In this document: one piece after another, positions 27,501 to 34,100 of the stretch
Layout of the letters: each line of letters begins with the position of its first letter
Numbering within the stretch: position 1 is the first letter of the stretch
Origin: Teredinibacter turnerae T7901
GTDB lineage: Bacteria; Pseudomonadota; Gammaproteobacteria; Pseudomonadales; Cellvibrionaceae
Assembly: GCF_000023025.1 (NCBI RefSeq)
Contig: NC_012997.1
Location: 2,415,125 to 2,479,124 of the forward strand
DNA length: 64,000 bases
Reading direction: 5' to 3'
Notes under the pieces: model-generated
Database searches by the model: none
What the model was told of the DNA's origin: nothing
The model's input: the letters and a program-made list of their open reading frames with translations, nothing else
Program-made: the position numbers and the translations under genes

Positions 27501-30112
27501 AAAAAGAACAGGTCACTATTTGGAATAGTGTGCCGGCGTTATTTAATTTGCTGATCGATTATTTAGAATCCATCGGTGCTCAACTTCCAGTATCCCTTCG
27601 GCTAGTAATGTTAAGCGGCGATTGGATTCCCAAAGACATATCTCAACGAGCTTATAAGCTGAATCCCAATGTTAAAATTATAAGTCTTGGGGGAGCCACT
27701 GAAGCCGCTATTTGGTCTATATATTATCCAATTTCCCAGAACGAGAAATTTCCGCGTAGTATTCCTTATGGTAAGCCCCTGGCCAATCAAAACATTTATG
27801 TTATGAAACCTGATTTTACCTCCTGCCCAACTGGGGTTCCAGGTGAATTAATGATCGCAGGAGAAGGCTTGGCACTTGGCTATTGGCGGGATGAAGAAAA
27901 AACTCAACATTCCTTTGTTCACCACCCTGAAAGTGGCGAACGCCTGTATCAAACAGGCGATTATGGTCGCTATTTGCTGGACGGGAATATAGAGTTTTTA
28001 GGTCGACAAGATAAACAAATTAAGGTATCCGGCCACCGAGTTGAGCTGGGAGAAATAGAGAGTGTGTTAGATAAGCATGCACTGGTAAAAAGATCTATTG
28101 CGATATTGTCAGCGGATAAACAGTTAATTGCCTATGTGCAAATGTATAAACCCGATGACAGCACCGCGAATTTCCACGACATTTTACGCAGGCACCTGGA
28201 GAGTTACTTGCCAGACTACATGATACCTTCTTATTTTGTGTGCCTTGAGGGACTTCCTCTTAACATCAATGGAAAAGTCGACTACGGAGCATTGCCAGAA
28301 CCTGAACGGATAAAAGTCAGCGAATCTAGCGATAGTAAATATGAAGACTCCATTTTGGCAAGAATCTTTGCAGACCAGTTGAACCTAGAATCTGTATCAC
28401 CTGAAGACAATTTTTTCCAACTCGGGGGCGATTCCCTAATTGCTATTCAATGTGTCACTAAAGCGAGATCGCAAGGTTTCAGTATAAGCATAAAAGACAT
28501 TTTTGCTCAGCCAACCATTGGTGCACTAGAAGACTTCGCTCGCGGGAATGAAAACGATAACGTAAACCGCTCCGTGATTGAGCCAATGGTAGGGGCTGCG
28601 GATTCGAGTACACGGAATAACGCGCTTAAAGAAGCCGGCGGTACAGAAAATCCCTGTATTAAGGGAAGCAGCATCGAAAATTACCCTTTGTTTAGAGGCG
28701 GCCAGGAAGACCTTTATAGCTCTATAAACATCGCGCAAGAGCATTACGCCCTTAGTCCTATCGAAGACATTTATCCGATGACTGCCATTCAGCAGGAAAT
28801 GCTACTTCAGTCTAAGGTTCAGCCTGGGCGCGGTAATTACATCGTACAAACGACCTTCGAAATTCAAGATAAATCATTTGAATTCAATATATTCTATGCG
28901 GCCTGGCAAGAGATAATTAACAGGCATGCCATTCTTAGAAGTCAGTTTATCGGCGCAGATACACGATTTCCGGTGCAAATTGTACGGCAAACTGTTGCTG
29001 CCCCAGTAGAGCTAAATGATTGGACAAATAAACAGCCAGATGAACAACTATTTGAATATGAGTCATATCGATATAGTGATTGGGTAAATGGATTTGATGA
29101 AGGTATATGCGGGTTAAGTCGTGTAAAAGTGTTTAAATTTAACAATGACACATACCGTATTCTATGGACGTCTCACCACTGTATAGGCGATGGCTGGGCG
29201 CAAGCAGTGATCACTAGAGAAATGGTTGAGATATATAGCAGTATTAGTGAAAAATCCACTTATAACCTGCCCACCCCTGTTCCATTTAAACGTTATGTAT
29301 CATGGCAAGCAGAACAAGACGTGTCGTTAGCTAAAAGCTATTGGAAAAATCTCTTACAAACAGAAGTGGTTAGCAAACCACTGTTAAAAACTACTTTGAA
29401 TAGCATAGGGTTGCCTGAGCAAGGAAAACAATTTGAAGTTAGGAGAAAGCTTTCAGTTTTAAAAACAGCCAATCTCCGTGAATTAGCTAAGTCTCAGCAA
29501 TTTACTGTCAATTTGATTATACAGGCGACCTGGGCGCTAATTCTAAGTCGCTACGGTAACCAGTCTAGAGTGATATTTGGCGCTACTGCTTCTGGACGAC
29601 CGGAAACGATAGAGCAAGTTGAGCAAATTGTAGGGCCATTTCTTAATAGCTATCCAGTAGTCGCTGATCTGGATATAAATAAATCATTTATTGATCTTGC
29701 TAACATGCTCAAACGTCAGCAAATGGAAAAAGTAAAATTTGAGTATATATCGTTACGGCAGATTGCTTCTTGGGTGAAAAGTGATCAGGCGCAAAAATTG
29801 TTCTCTTCTTTAGTTATATTTAATAACTACCCTAAAGTTGATGTCCAATTGGGGCTAAAAGTTTTGCACCACGTGAGTCAAAACAATTACCCAGTAACAC
29901 TGGTAGTGTATCCATCAGAACAAATAGAGTTTGTGGTGAAATACAATGGTTTTGAGTACAAGGAAGAGCAAGCCGAGCTGTTGCTCAAACACTTTCTGGA
30001 TATGCTAGACAAAGTGATGCAGTCGCCCACAGAGGCGTTGAGTTACTTCCAGCTGGCAAATACAAGAAATAAAAGGCAAAAAAAATTAAAACTGAAAGAG
30101 CTTTCGTTGTAG
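15530..30112 (+). CDS. NRPS1: TubC-C-A-PCP-C-A-PCP-C-A-PCP-Cy-A-PCP-C, 4860 aa
   Basis: Domains by residue: TubC-type N-terminal docking domain (5-58); C1 (60-500; HHIIMDF, G of HHxxxDG replaced by F); A1 (520-1010), PCP1 (Ser near 1070), C2 (1150-1590; HHALLDG); A2 (1615-2105), PCP2, C3, an almost exact copy of the preceding 1095 residues; A3 (2710-3190), PCP3 (MGGHS near 3242); Cy4 (3300-3745) with LTEIQRAYWLGR and the cyclisation motif D-x4-D-x2-S at 3439-3447; A4 (3755-4255), PCP4 (near 4296); C5 (4410-4860; HHCIGDG), with no following A domain. Pocket codes read by eye are A1 and A2 DGFWVGGTFK (Val-like), A3 DSFTLGAISK (unassigned) and A4 DLYNMSLIWK (one change from the Cys code). Cy4 plus A4 predicts a thiazoline. 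C2 and C3 look DCL-type although no E domain precedes them. The start has GAGAG upstream. Confidence 0.95.
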   Translation: MEKDITKLISSLRRKGIEFHLNGGSVDVRGPLSILSKQTIRFLQQNKKALVDVVSQRLNIYPIATTELQKTYFYKWKSEVLNPAYNLVSITKLLADVDLGKLQNAVNIVVDRHYMLRSTFQEKNGELVKTVYPEMHNCIEIRYIDCDEQSALVVESFCDAPFDLEKGPLFRCLVIHKNIGGQGKTESEFCLVAHHIIMDFVAMQVFTSDVARAYDDLLKTPYKSTLAPVEYDFDDTIDDNCFTERTRSLDYWKSRFQGRKLVSGIPYEKPAVPSQAYNKAWKLSDQSLVQLNSFARESGTTLYTLILSVYFILSRLYTTDKSADIVVGVPSLRRNKPKQLKVVGSLVNTLPINIEADAFALPLVEFVNKIQRSVFAALQYDQIDYPDLVAKLQLTKAQADSGLVNTIFNWHQIYDENKIYDLEKSYDEQILTEEIMSLSSGLKGAVTDLVFTVQMLGEGLQFRINYRSDLYSERRISALVDETQWLIKHLLTRSNESPNSIIAKRLRENLPSLDSMEKAPQTTVVDAFRGCVENAPDSIALVEGEQHISFSRLDAWSDELAAVLQAAGLQVQDRIGVYQQADSAMIASVLAILKIGGVYVPLERDYPAARLQVMAEDAQLAAIICREEAPGEFCPTIPRVFVDSVNPDELQGLPLEVPALTAQHPAYIIYTSGTTGVPKGVVAKHQGITRLVCNTNYIDIRSDDVFLQSTPISFDGATFDIWGPLLNGARLVLAPEILKDMHNLGHYYQQHGVTVVWLTSALFSTMVREHLDRMSTLRVCVAGGDVVSSEYVRQYLTRYPFSQFINGYGPTENTTFSSCYVIDDSAAVKDALPIGSPITGSHCYVLDEGLEPVAVGVPGELYVGGQGLASHYEGRAGLTAERFIPHPFANSGERLYRTGDIVRWNSDGALDFLGRRDDQIKLRGFRVELGEVNSALEALPAVAQSHAVVVTDERDTKRLVAYVAVGSRAPISEVGDGALEDGTVNEDILLQALKQTLPPYMVPVKLILLAEFPLTPNGKVDRRALPEVDFSGQVQGYEAPANPLEETLCQLWSRVLGCDEVGRHDNFFQLGGDSILAIQILSGLQALGESLSMQALYEHQTVAALADYIQGGADEDYETLAEGEPSSSLLVARAVNNARREGQSGEGEAVQTLVVWAGEQGGDEAHVAPLTPLQQGMLHTTLHTEGQDRYWIQTWFELRGNLDEDRWRQCWQQVWDSHAILRSRFIDVSAEHPLQLLNCPIALPWETLDWQAEDDIEHHFSQWLNEQKSAIPKPEQGPLVRFSVLRLSPQHWRFVWQYHHALLDGWSKSLLLEQAMTDYRDGVGQFTREENPHYGDYLDWLHSRDMSVAKTWWRDYLSDFDQPARLPQLSSRRGAAREGLLRVPLSAATRESLTRYSQSQGITLSTVMQGAWGLLLGRLCATADVVFGLTVSGRTATWPGANHCVGPFINTVPVRIRWDSHTPFTGMVNQLHRDRLACQPHELLGLLEIQKQNELGANVGLFDSLFVFENYPFDDILRSQQINDLQLGAVDGRNAVEYPIVLIVQPFDDHYELQLCFDESRLAPAEAGQLLAHYQSLLQAAMENPEQSAAQLNWQTEADAAAIDLWNQTAQPLAPQTTVVDAFRGCVENAPDSIALVEGEQHISFSVLDAWSDELAAVLQAAGLQVQDRIGVYQQADSAMIASVLAILKIGGVYVPLERDYPAARLQVMAEDAQLAAIICREEAPGEFCPTIPRVFVDSVNPDELQGLPYEVPALTAQHPAYIIYTSGTTGVPKGVVAKHQGITRLVCNTNYIDIRSDDVFLQSTPISFDGATFDIWGPLLNGARLVLAPEILKDMHNLGHYYQQHGVTVVWLTSALFSTMVREHLDRMSTLRVCVAGGDVVSSEYVRQYLTRYPSSQFINGYGPTENTTFSSCYVIDDSAAVKDALPIGSPITGSRCYVLDEGLEPVAVGVPGELYVGGQGLASHYEGRSGLTAERFIPHPFANSGERLYRTGDIVRWNSDGALDFLGRRDDQIKLRGFRVELGEVNSALEALPAVAQSHAVVVTDERDTKRLVAYVAVGSRAPISEVGGGALEDGTVNEDILLQALKQTLPPYMVPVKLILLAEFPLTPNGKVDRRALPEVDFSGQVQGYEAPANPLEETLCQLWSRVLGCDEVGRHDNFFQLGGDSILAIQILSGLQALGESLSMQALYEHQTVAALADYIQGGADEDYETLAEGEPSSSLLVARAVNNARREGQSGEGEAVQTLVVWAGEQGGDEAHVAPLTPLQQGMLHTTLHTEGQDRYWIQTWFELRGNLDEDRWRQCWQQVWDSHAILRSRFIDVSAEHPLQLLNCPIALPWETLDWQAEDDIEHHFSQWLNEQKSAIPKPEQGPLVRFSVLRLSPQHWRFVWQYHHALLDGWSKSLLLEQAMTDYRDGVGQFTREENPHYGDYLDWLHSRDMSVAKTWWRDYLSDFDQPARLPQLSSRRGAAREGLLRVPLSAATRESLTRYSQSQGITLSTVMQGAWGLLLGRLCATADVVFGLTVSGRTATWPGANHCVGPFINTVPVRIRWDSHTPFTGMVNQLHRDRLACQPHELLGLLEIQKQNELGANVGLFDSLFVFENYPFDDILRSQQINDLQLGAVDGRNAVEYPIVLIVQPFDDHYELQLCFDESRLAPAEAGQLLAHYQSLLQAAMENPEQSAAQLNWQTEADAAAIDLWNQTAQPLAPQTTVVDAFRGCVENAPDSIALVEGEQHISFSRLDAWSDELAAVLQAAGLQVQDRIGVYQQADSAMIASVLAILKIGGVYVPLERDYPAARLQVMAEDAQLAAIICREEAPGEFCPTIPRVFVDSVNPDELQGLPYEVPALTAQHPAYIIYTSGTTGVPKGSITTHGGYLNTARYYTKTCEVNRGSRVLQFASICFDSFMFEFFHMLVGGASYILRPSVERIIGSNLARFITVNHITHVTLTSSVISTLINEPLPSIEWILSGGESCNANLVKAFADRFHFINAYGPSEASISVCSLEFSHPQESISIGRPIDNTSLYILDELYNHVPVGGVGQIGIAGAGLAHGYQNNPRLTAEKFIPNPWSTDGQRLYLSGDLGFICCSDSLLHHVGRMDRQVKINGVRVELAEIESALRCIDVVKTCCVETTEVGQIIAFVCYEETNIHQRDNIKQQLRQHLPAHMVPAHIVAVEEMPLTENGKIDLAALNVLAAEYLENQRQNREFTSKIAVRIAELMEGVLKTKNITANDDFFSMGGHSISAMEMVAKLNDTFSVNISLVDFYDIPNPEALAAKIKGESISSNSCPTVKKIEPRFKHRFEPFPLTEIQRAYWLGRYLGEQEKAVSTHGYFEVDVVDAEFDVNRLGEAFKHTINKHDMMRMCLTRNGEQQCQPEVNHFSIDLEDISQFDSDGKRAVIEKIRNMLSHQVFDAFSFPLFEVRVTKLELDRFRLHFSMDAMLMDFSSVGVFFSDLALAYETNAPLEKLGLTFRDYQIAFEGMKQEDAYSQAKGYWQARLDGLPGAPELPVIASKSADNLFVRRSVTIPAEHWETIQTLARQFRLTPTSLLLSAYVEVIALWSASDHFCINLSLFNRHELDPDIHKIVGDFTSMNLTECCVDRTKTYLERIKILQYQLWSDIDHRLYSGVDVLRDINRQNDSASRINMPVVFTSALGVDFGIGVEEVRGGEYHIPTYSITQTSQVWIDCQAYETNGSCIVNWDVMENIFEPGVLDAMFECFEAHLLQLSNDSIYNKRKVVEAPASQLAQRASLVEERLYPIEHLHKATLESARDYPQNIAFVAGEQTITYADVERYVRYLGMQLHKTGLTANEPVAVIFRKGWQQHVAALAVLFAGGCYVPIDADLPSQRIANYLEEASIKVAVISPGENVAQLPLTSHNIIIFDERETQGQEVLQQQIECEVAGPAYIIFTSGSTGTPKGVAVSHQAAINTIFDINRMFAVTKDDVVFSISAFNFDLSVYDLFGLMRVGGRIVVPTKWEQKDPESWYAYLKKEQVTIWNSVPALFNLLIDYLESIGAQLPVSLRLVMLSGDWIPKDISQRAYKLNPNVKIISLGGATEAAIWSIYYPISQNEKFPRSIPYGKPLANQNIYVMKPDFTSCPTGVPGELMIAGEGLALGYWRDEEKTQHSFVHHPESGERLYQTGDYGRYLLDGNIEFLGRQDKQIKVSGHRVELGEIESVLDKHALVKRSIAILSADKQLIAYVQMYKPDDSTANFHDILRRHLESYLPDYMIPSYFVCLEGLPLNINGKVDYGALPEPERIKVSESSDSKYEDSILARIFADQLNLESVSPEDNFFQLGGDSLIAIQCVTKARSQGFSISIKDIFAQPTIGALEDFARGNENDNVNRSVIEPMVGAADSSTRNNALKEAGGTENPCIKGSSIENYPLFRGGQEDLYSSINIAQEHYALSPIEDIYPMTAIQQEMLLQSKVQPGRGNYIVQTTFEIQDKSFEFNIFYAAWQEIINRHAILRSQFIGADTRFPVQIVRQTVAAPVELNDWTNKQPDEQLFEYESYRYSDWVNGFDEGICGLSRVKVFKFNNDTYRILWTSHHCIGDGWAQAVITREMVEIYSSISEKSTYNLPTPVPFKRYVSWQAEQDVSLAKSYWKNLLQTEVVSKPLLKTTLNSIGLPEQGKQFEVRRKLSVLKTANLRELAKSQQFTVNLIIQATWALILSRYGNQSRVIFGATASGRPETIEQVEQIVGPFLNSYPVVADLDINKSFIDLANMLKRQQMEKVKFEYISLRQIASWVKSDQAQKLFSSLVIFNNYPKVDVQLGLKVLHHVSQNNYPVTLVVYPSEQIEFVVKYNGFEYKEEQAELLLKHFLDMLDKVMQSPTEALSYFQLANTRNKRQKKLKLKELSL
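17090..20374 (+). repeat. Tandem module repeat, copy 1 (A1-PCP1-C2), 3285 bp
   Basis: First copy of a direct repeat whose period is exactly 3285 bp (1095 codons). It is measured from matching positions at 17100, 20385 and 23670. It covers the A-PCP-C unit. Comparing the translation with copy 2, I see six amino-acid differences, all in the A domain. Base composition is clearly richer in G+C than the AT-rich sequence on both sides. Confidence 0.95.
20375..23659 (+). repeat. Tandem module repeat, copy 2 (A2-PCP2-C3), 3285 bp
   Basis: Second copy, in frame and head-to-tail with copy 1. The PCP and C parts look identical at protein level to copy 1. The A domain differs at a few residues, for example RYPS for RYPF and GSRC for GSHC. 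Confidence 0.95.
23660..24138 (+). repeat. Tandem module repeat, truncated copy 3 (N-terminal part of A3), 479 bp
   Basis: Third, partial copy. Identity to copies 1 and 2 runs through the codons for SGTTGVPKG and stops at 24138. After that the A3 domain continues in frame with unrelated, AT-rich sequence. This makes A3 a chimera of two adenylation domains. Confidence 0.95.
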
Positions 30113-30125
30113 CTGGGTGAGTGAA

Positions 30126-31112
30126 ATGAGCTTGTTAAATCAATTGGATGAACATATAGATATAGATACCATACCCTATAAGGGTGGTCTTATTTCTGTA
30201 GTGTCACCTAGAAAACGTATAAATACTCAAGGTTTTTTAACTGAGTCAAAAAGTATATTGGGTGCAGTGGTGCGTCAGCAGGGGGCGTTACTTCTTCGTC
30301 GTTTTAAGTTGAATGGTGCTAAAGATTTTCTAACGGCAGTGGAAACGCTTTCAGGAAATAAGCTTTGTAACTATGAAAATAAATCCACACCAAGATCTCA
30401 AGTTATAGATAGAATTTTTACTTCAACAGAATATCCGTCCGATGCATTCATTCCCTTGCATAATGAAAATTCATACACACATACTTTTCCGCGATATTTG
30501 TATTTTTTCTGTTTGAAAAAAAGCATATCTGGCGGGGAGACACCATTAGCGAATAGTGCCTTAATACATCAAGCTCTTGATGAGAAGGTCAAAGATGAAT
30601 TTCTAGGTAAAGGCGTTCGTTATGTGAGAAATTATGGCGAGATAGATCTGCCCTGGCAGGAGGTGTTTGGTACAGATAAACCGCAGGAAGTAAGTGAATA
30701 CTGTGAAAAGCACTCCATTGATTACAAATGGAATAAAAACCAGTTGCGTACGGAAGAGTGTTGTCCTGCGTCGATACTTCACCCCGACACCAAAGAGGAT
30801 ATTTGGTTTAATCAAGCTCATCTGTTTCATTATAGTAATCTAGGAGAGGGGGCGCAGGATCTCATAAATGTGTACGGCTTGAATAATATACCGCGAAACG
30901 CACTTTTTGCAGACGGGGAAGTAATACCGAAAGGGATGTTAGATCACATCAGAGATACACTCAATGCCAATGAAATACTTTTTGATTGGCAGCCTGGCGA
31001 TTTATTGATTTTGGATAACTTAAAAATGGCCCACGGCAGAAGGCCGTTTGAAGGTCAAAGAAAAGTGTTGGTAGCAATGTCGGAAGAGTTGACTCATAGG
31101 GAATTAAATTAG
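30126..31112 (+). CDS. SyrP/TauD-family Fe(II)/2-oxoglutarate dioxygenase, probable aspartyl beta-hydroxylase
   Basis: Member of the TauD-like family close to SyrP, the enzyme that hydroxylates carrier-bound aspartate. Visible are STPRSQV, TSTEYP and the metal-binding HNEN (His-x-Glu) within IPLHNENSYTHTFP. CLKKSISGGETPLANS and the distal His in DNLKMAHGRRPFEGQRKVLV are also seen, the latter including the Arg that binds 2-oxoglutarate. The gene sits between NRPS1 and NRPS2, and both adenylation domains of NRPS2 carry Asp-type pockets, so beta-hydroxyaspartate is the likely product. ATG at 30126 is chosen; an in-frame GTG at 30117 is an alternative and neither has an ideal ribosome binding site. 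The stop is two bases before NRPS2. Confidence 0.9.
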   Translation: MSLLNQLDEHIDIDTIPYKGGLISVVSPRKRINTQGFLTESKSILGAVVRQQGALLLRRFKLNGAKDFLTAVETLSGNKLCNYENKSTPRSQVIDRIFTSTEYPSDAFIPLHNENSYTHTFPRYLYFFCLKKSISGGETPLANSALIHQALDEKVKDEFLGKGVRYVRNYGEIDLPWQEVFGTDKPQEVSEYCEKHSIDYKWNKNQLRTEECCPASILHPDTKEDIWFNQAHLFHYSNLGEGAQDLINVYGLNNIPRNALFADGEVIPKGMLDHIRDTLNANEILFDWQPGDLLILDNLKMAHGRRPFEGQRKVLVAMSEELTHRELN

Positions 31113-31114
31113 AA

Positions 31115-34100
31115 ATGGTTAGCTATAGTCCTCAACATTCTCAATTGCTGGAATATATTCAGTCTGGTCGAATTGGGCTGAACCTTTTAAAAACCACATT
31201 AACCGTAGTTGTGGACGAGGGGTTCGATTTTGAAAAATTTGCCCTGCTGGTAAAAGATGATTTTTCAAAACACTTTTTAAGTAAAGCCTATTTTTCCCAA
31301 TTGATGAAGGCGTTAGGTGTTGAGATATCTGAAAGCTGGTTCGTGAAAAATGATGTGCAGAATGGAAAGCTGAGCCTTAATGTGTCCGCTGGAGAGTGCC
31401 TGGGCTTAAGTATAGAGAAAGCTGAAAACAAAAAAACACTATGCATTGAAACGCAAATTACAATAAGTGTGAGCAGTGTGTTTGCAGATTTAGCCTTGTT
31501 AGAACATTGTCTTATGCAATGGTTGAACTACGAGAGCCTTGGCTCATCTATCGCCCCTGAACAAATAAGTAATTATCTCAATGAGTCGCTTGAAGACCTT
31601 GAAGGTCAAGTGTATTGGAATGGCGAATCGGGAAATTTGGATGTTATAGGTATTTCATCACTAACATGTGCTGCTTTTGACCAAAAAATAAAGGCCGTCG
31701 ATAAGAAGTCGTTAATATTGTCCCAAGAGAAAATAAAGAATATCCAATGTTTTTCTGTTTATCACGGCATTAATGTAGAGTCTCTATTATGCTTTGCTTG
31801 GAATGAAGCTCTGTCTAGGTTGTTTTACGGCCAAAATATATATCTAGGGTATATGGTTTCGGGACGAGAAGAGGAAGAACTAGAAGACATTATTTTTCCT
31901 TTGTCAAGGCCAGTCTACTTGAGTGTAAATTCAAAAAAAACTCAAGATCTACACTTTGATTTACAAAAACTGCAGGATGTGTTGATTAAAAATATAGATT
32001 TTGCGGATACATATAGCATCGAAAAATATTCAGAAAAACCAGGTTACTTTCCTTTTGGTTATTCTTATCGTCAAAATGAACAGTCTATACTAGAGGTGGT
32101 TGACGCGAATAGCTTCACCGCGCCTAGTATTATGAATTTGGCAGTTTATGAGGATTCCAGTGGCATACAATGTCAAATAGAGTATTCCTCTTCTCACCTC
32201 AAGGGTGAGGAGCTCGCATACGTTACTGCATTATTCGATTCGATTTTGTCGCTTTATTGTCAAGGTCCAGAACTGAGCTACAGTAGTATTGAAAATATAA
32301 CTTATGGTGTCTCTCAAGAACACTTATTTCGCCGCGCAAGTTCTGTAACCCCTTTTGCTAGCAATACAATAGTTGATTTGTATTATTCTAATTATGCTGA
32401 TGACAATAATACTATTGCCTATCGCAGTGAACAGTGCCAGTTGACAACATTGGAATTAGAGGAAAAGAGCAATAAGCTTGCCCATTTTCTATTAGACGTT
32501 GATTTGCCTCGTGAATCGGTAGTGGGAGTTCTTTTATCACCCTCTACAAGCCAGATCATTAGCCTGCTAGGCATTATGAAAGCGTCCTTGGCTTATCTCC
32601 CAATAGACCCGAGTACACCGGAGTCGAGAGTGGCGGATATGCTTTCTACCGGTGCTTGTGATTTTTTAATCACAAGTCAAGATAGTATGCTGGAAGTGGA
32701 AAACCTTCAATGTGAAAAACTGTTCATAGATCGAGATTGGTACGAAATTGAAGGGTACCAAGATACACGCCCCCAGGTATCCATCTTGGGTAAGCAATTA
32801 GCCTATGTCATATTTACTTCCGGATCTACTGGTAGACCTAAAGGAGTGGGTGTTCCCCACGAGGCTATTGCTAATTATCTCCAAAGCATCGAAAAACGGT
32901 TTACTTTGGAAGATGCACAAGAATTTCTGGCGTTTAGCTCGAGTGCTGCGGATTTGGGCTATACGGCGACCTTTGCGGCTTTATGCTACGGTAAAACAAT
33001 ACGTAGTTTCACTAAAGAGGAATCGTTAGACAGTTCATTGATTTCACGTAGCTTGGCAAGCAATCCTGTGAGCCTACTCAAAACCATTCCTTCATTTTTA
33101 CACGCGTTAGTCCATTCAAAAAACACTCATATTTATCCTAAAAGCGTACTCATTTTTGGCGGGGAAAAATTGACCCCGGACATCATCGATAGTCTTAAAC
33201 AAAAAGGACCGCTGCCCAAACTGTTTAATCATTATGGCCCCACTGAAACCGCCGTTGGTGTACTAGTGCACAGCTATGATATACATCGCGTCTACAATGA
33301 GATTCCTATTGGCAGCGTGCTGGATAATAATGATGTTTACATCCTAGATAACACTCTCCAACCATTACCGATTGGAATCGAGGGCGACATTTATATCGGG
33401 GGTAAAAATCTGGCTCGTGGATATATTAACGATCCAGGGGGCACCGCCAGGGCCTTTCTACCCAATCCTTTTAAATCAGGTGAAAGATTATATAAAACGG
33501 GTGATCGAGGTGTTGCCAATAGCGCTGGAGAAATTCTTTTTCGTGGCAGAGTTGATGAGCAGGTAAAAATCAGGGGTTATCGCGTCGAGCTTGATGAAAT
33601 ATCGTCATTGGTCACGCAGTCTAGACTTTTTCGTGAACATGCGGTGATATACAGCAAAAACACCGGAATATGTGTTGCTATTGTTGAAAACATTGCTGGC
33701 GGTGTTGTTGCAGCTAACCATAGCTGCATCGAAAAACTGGCTGCTATTCTTAAAGAAAGATTGCCTGATTATATGTTCCCTTCCGTTATTCAACGCGTGG
33801 AAAACATACCCCGATTAGCTAATAATAAGATTGATAAAAAATCCCTTCTTTTGGTTGTAGAGGGTAATAAGTCAATTCAAACGCTAGGCCCAACAACACC
33901 AGAACAGACGGTGTTGTACGATATATATTTGGATGTTTTTGGAAAAAATGAAATAAGTATCATAGATAATTTTTTTCATTTAGGTGGCGACTCAATTATT
34001 GCGATCCAAATTGTTAGTCGGGCGAAAGATGCAGGCCTTTCAATTGATTTAAGAAATATATTTGAAAAGCAAACAATCCTAGAAATAGCGAAAACAATTA

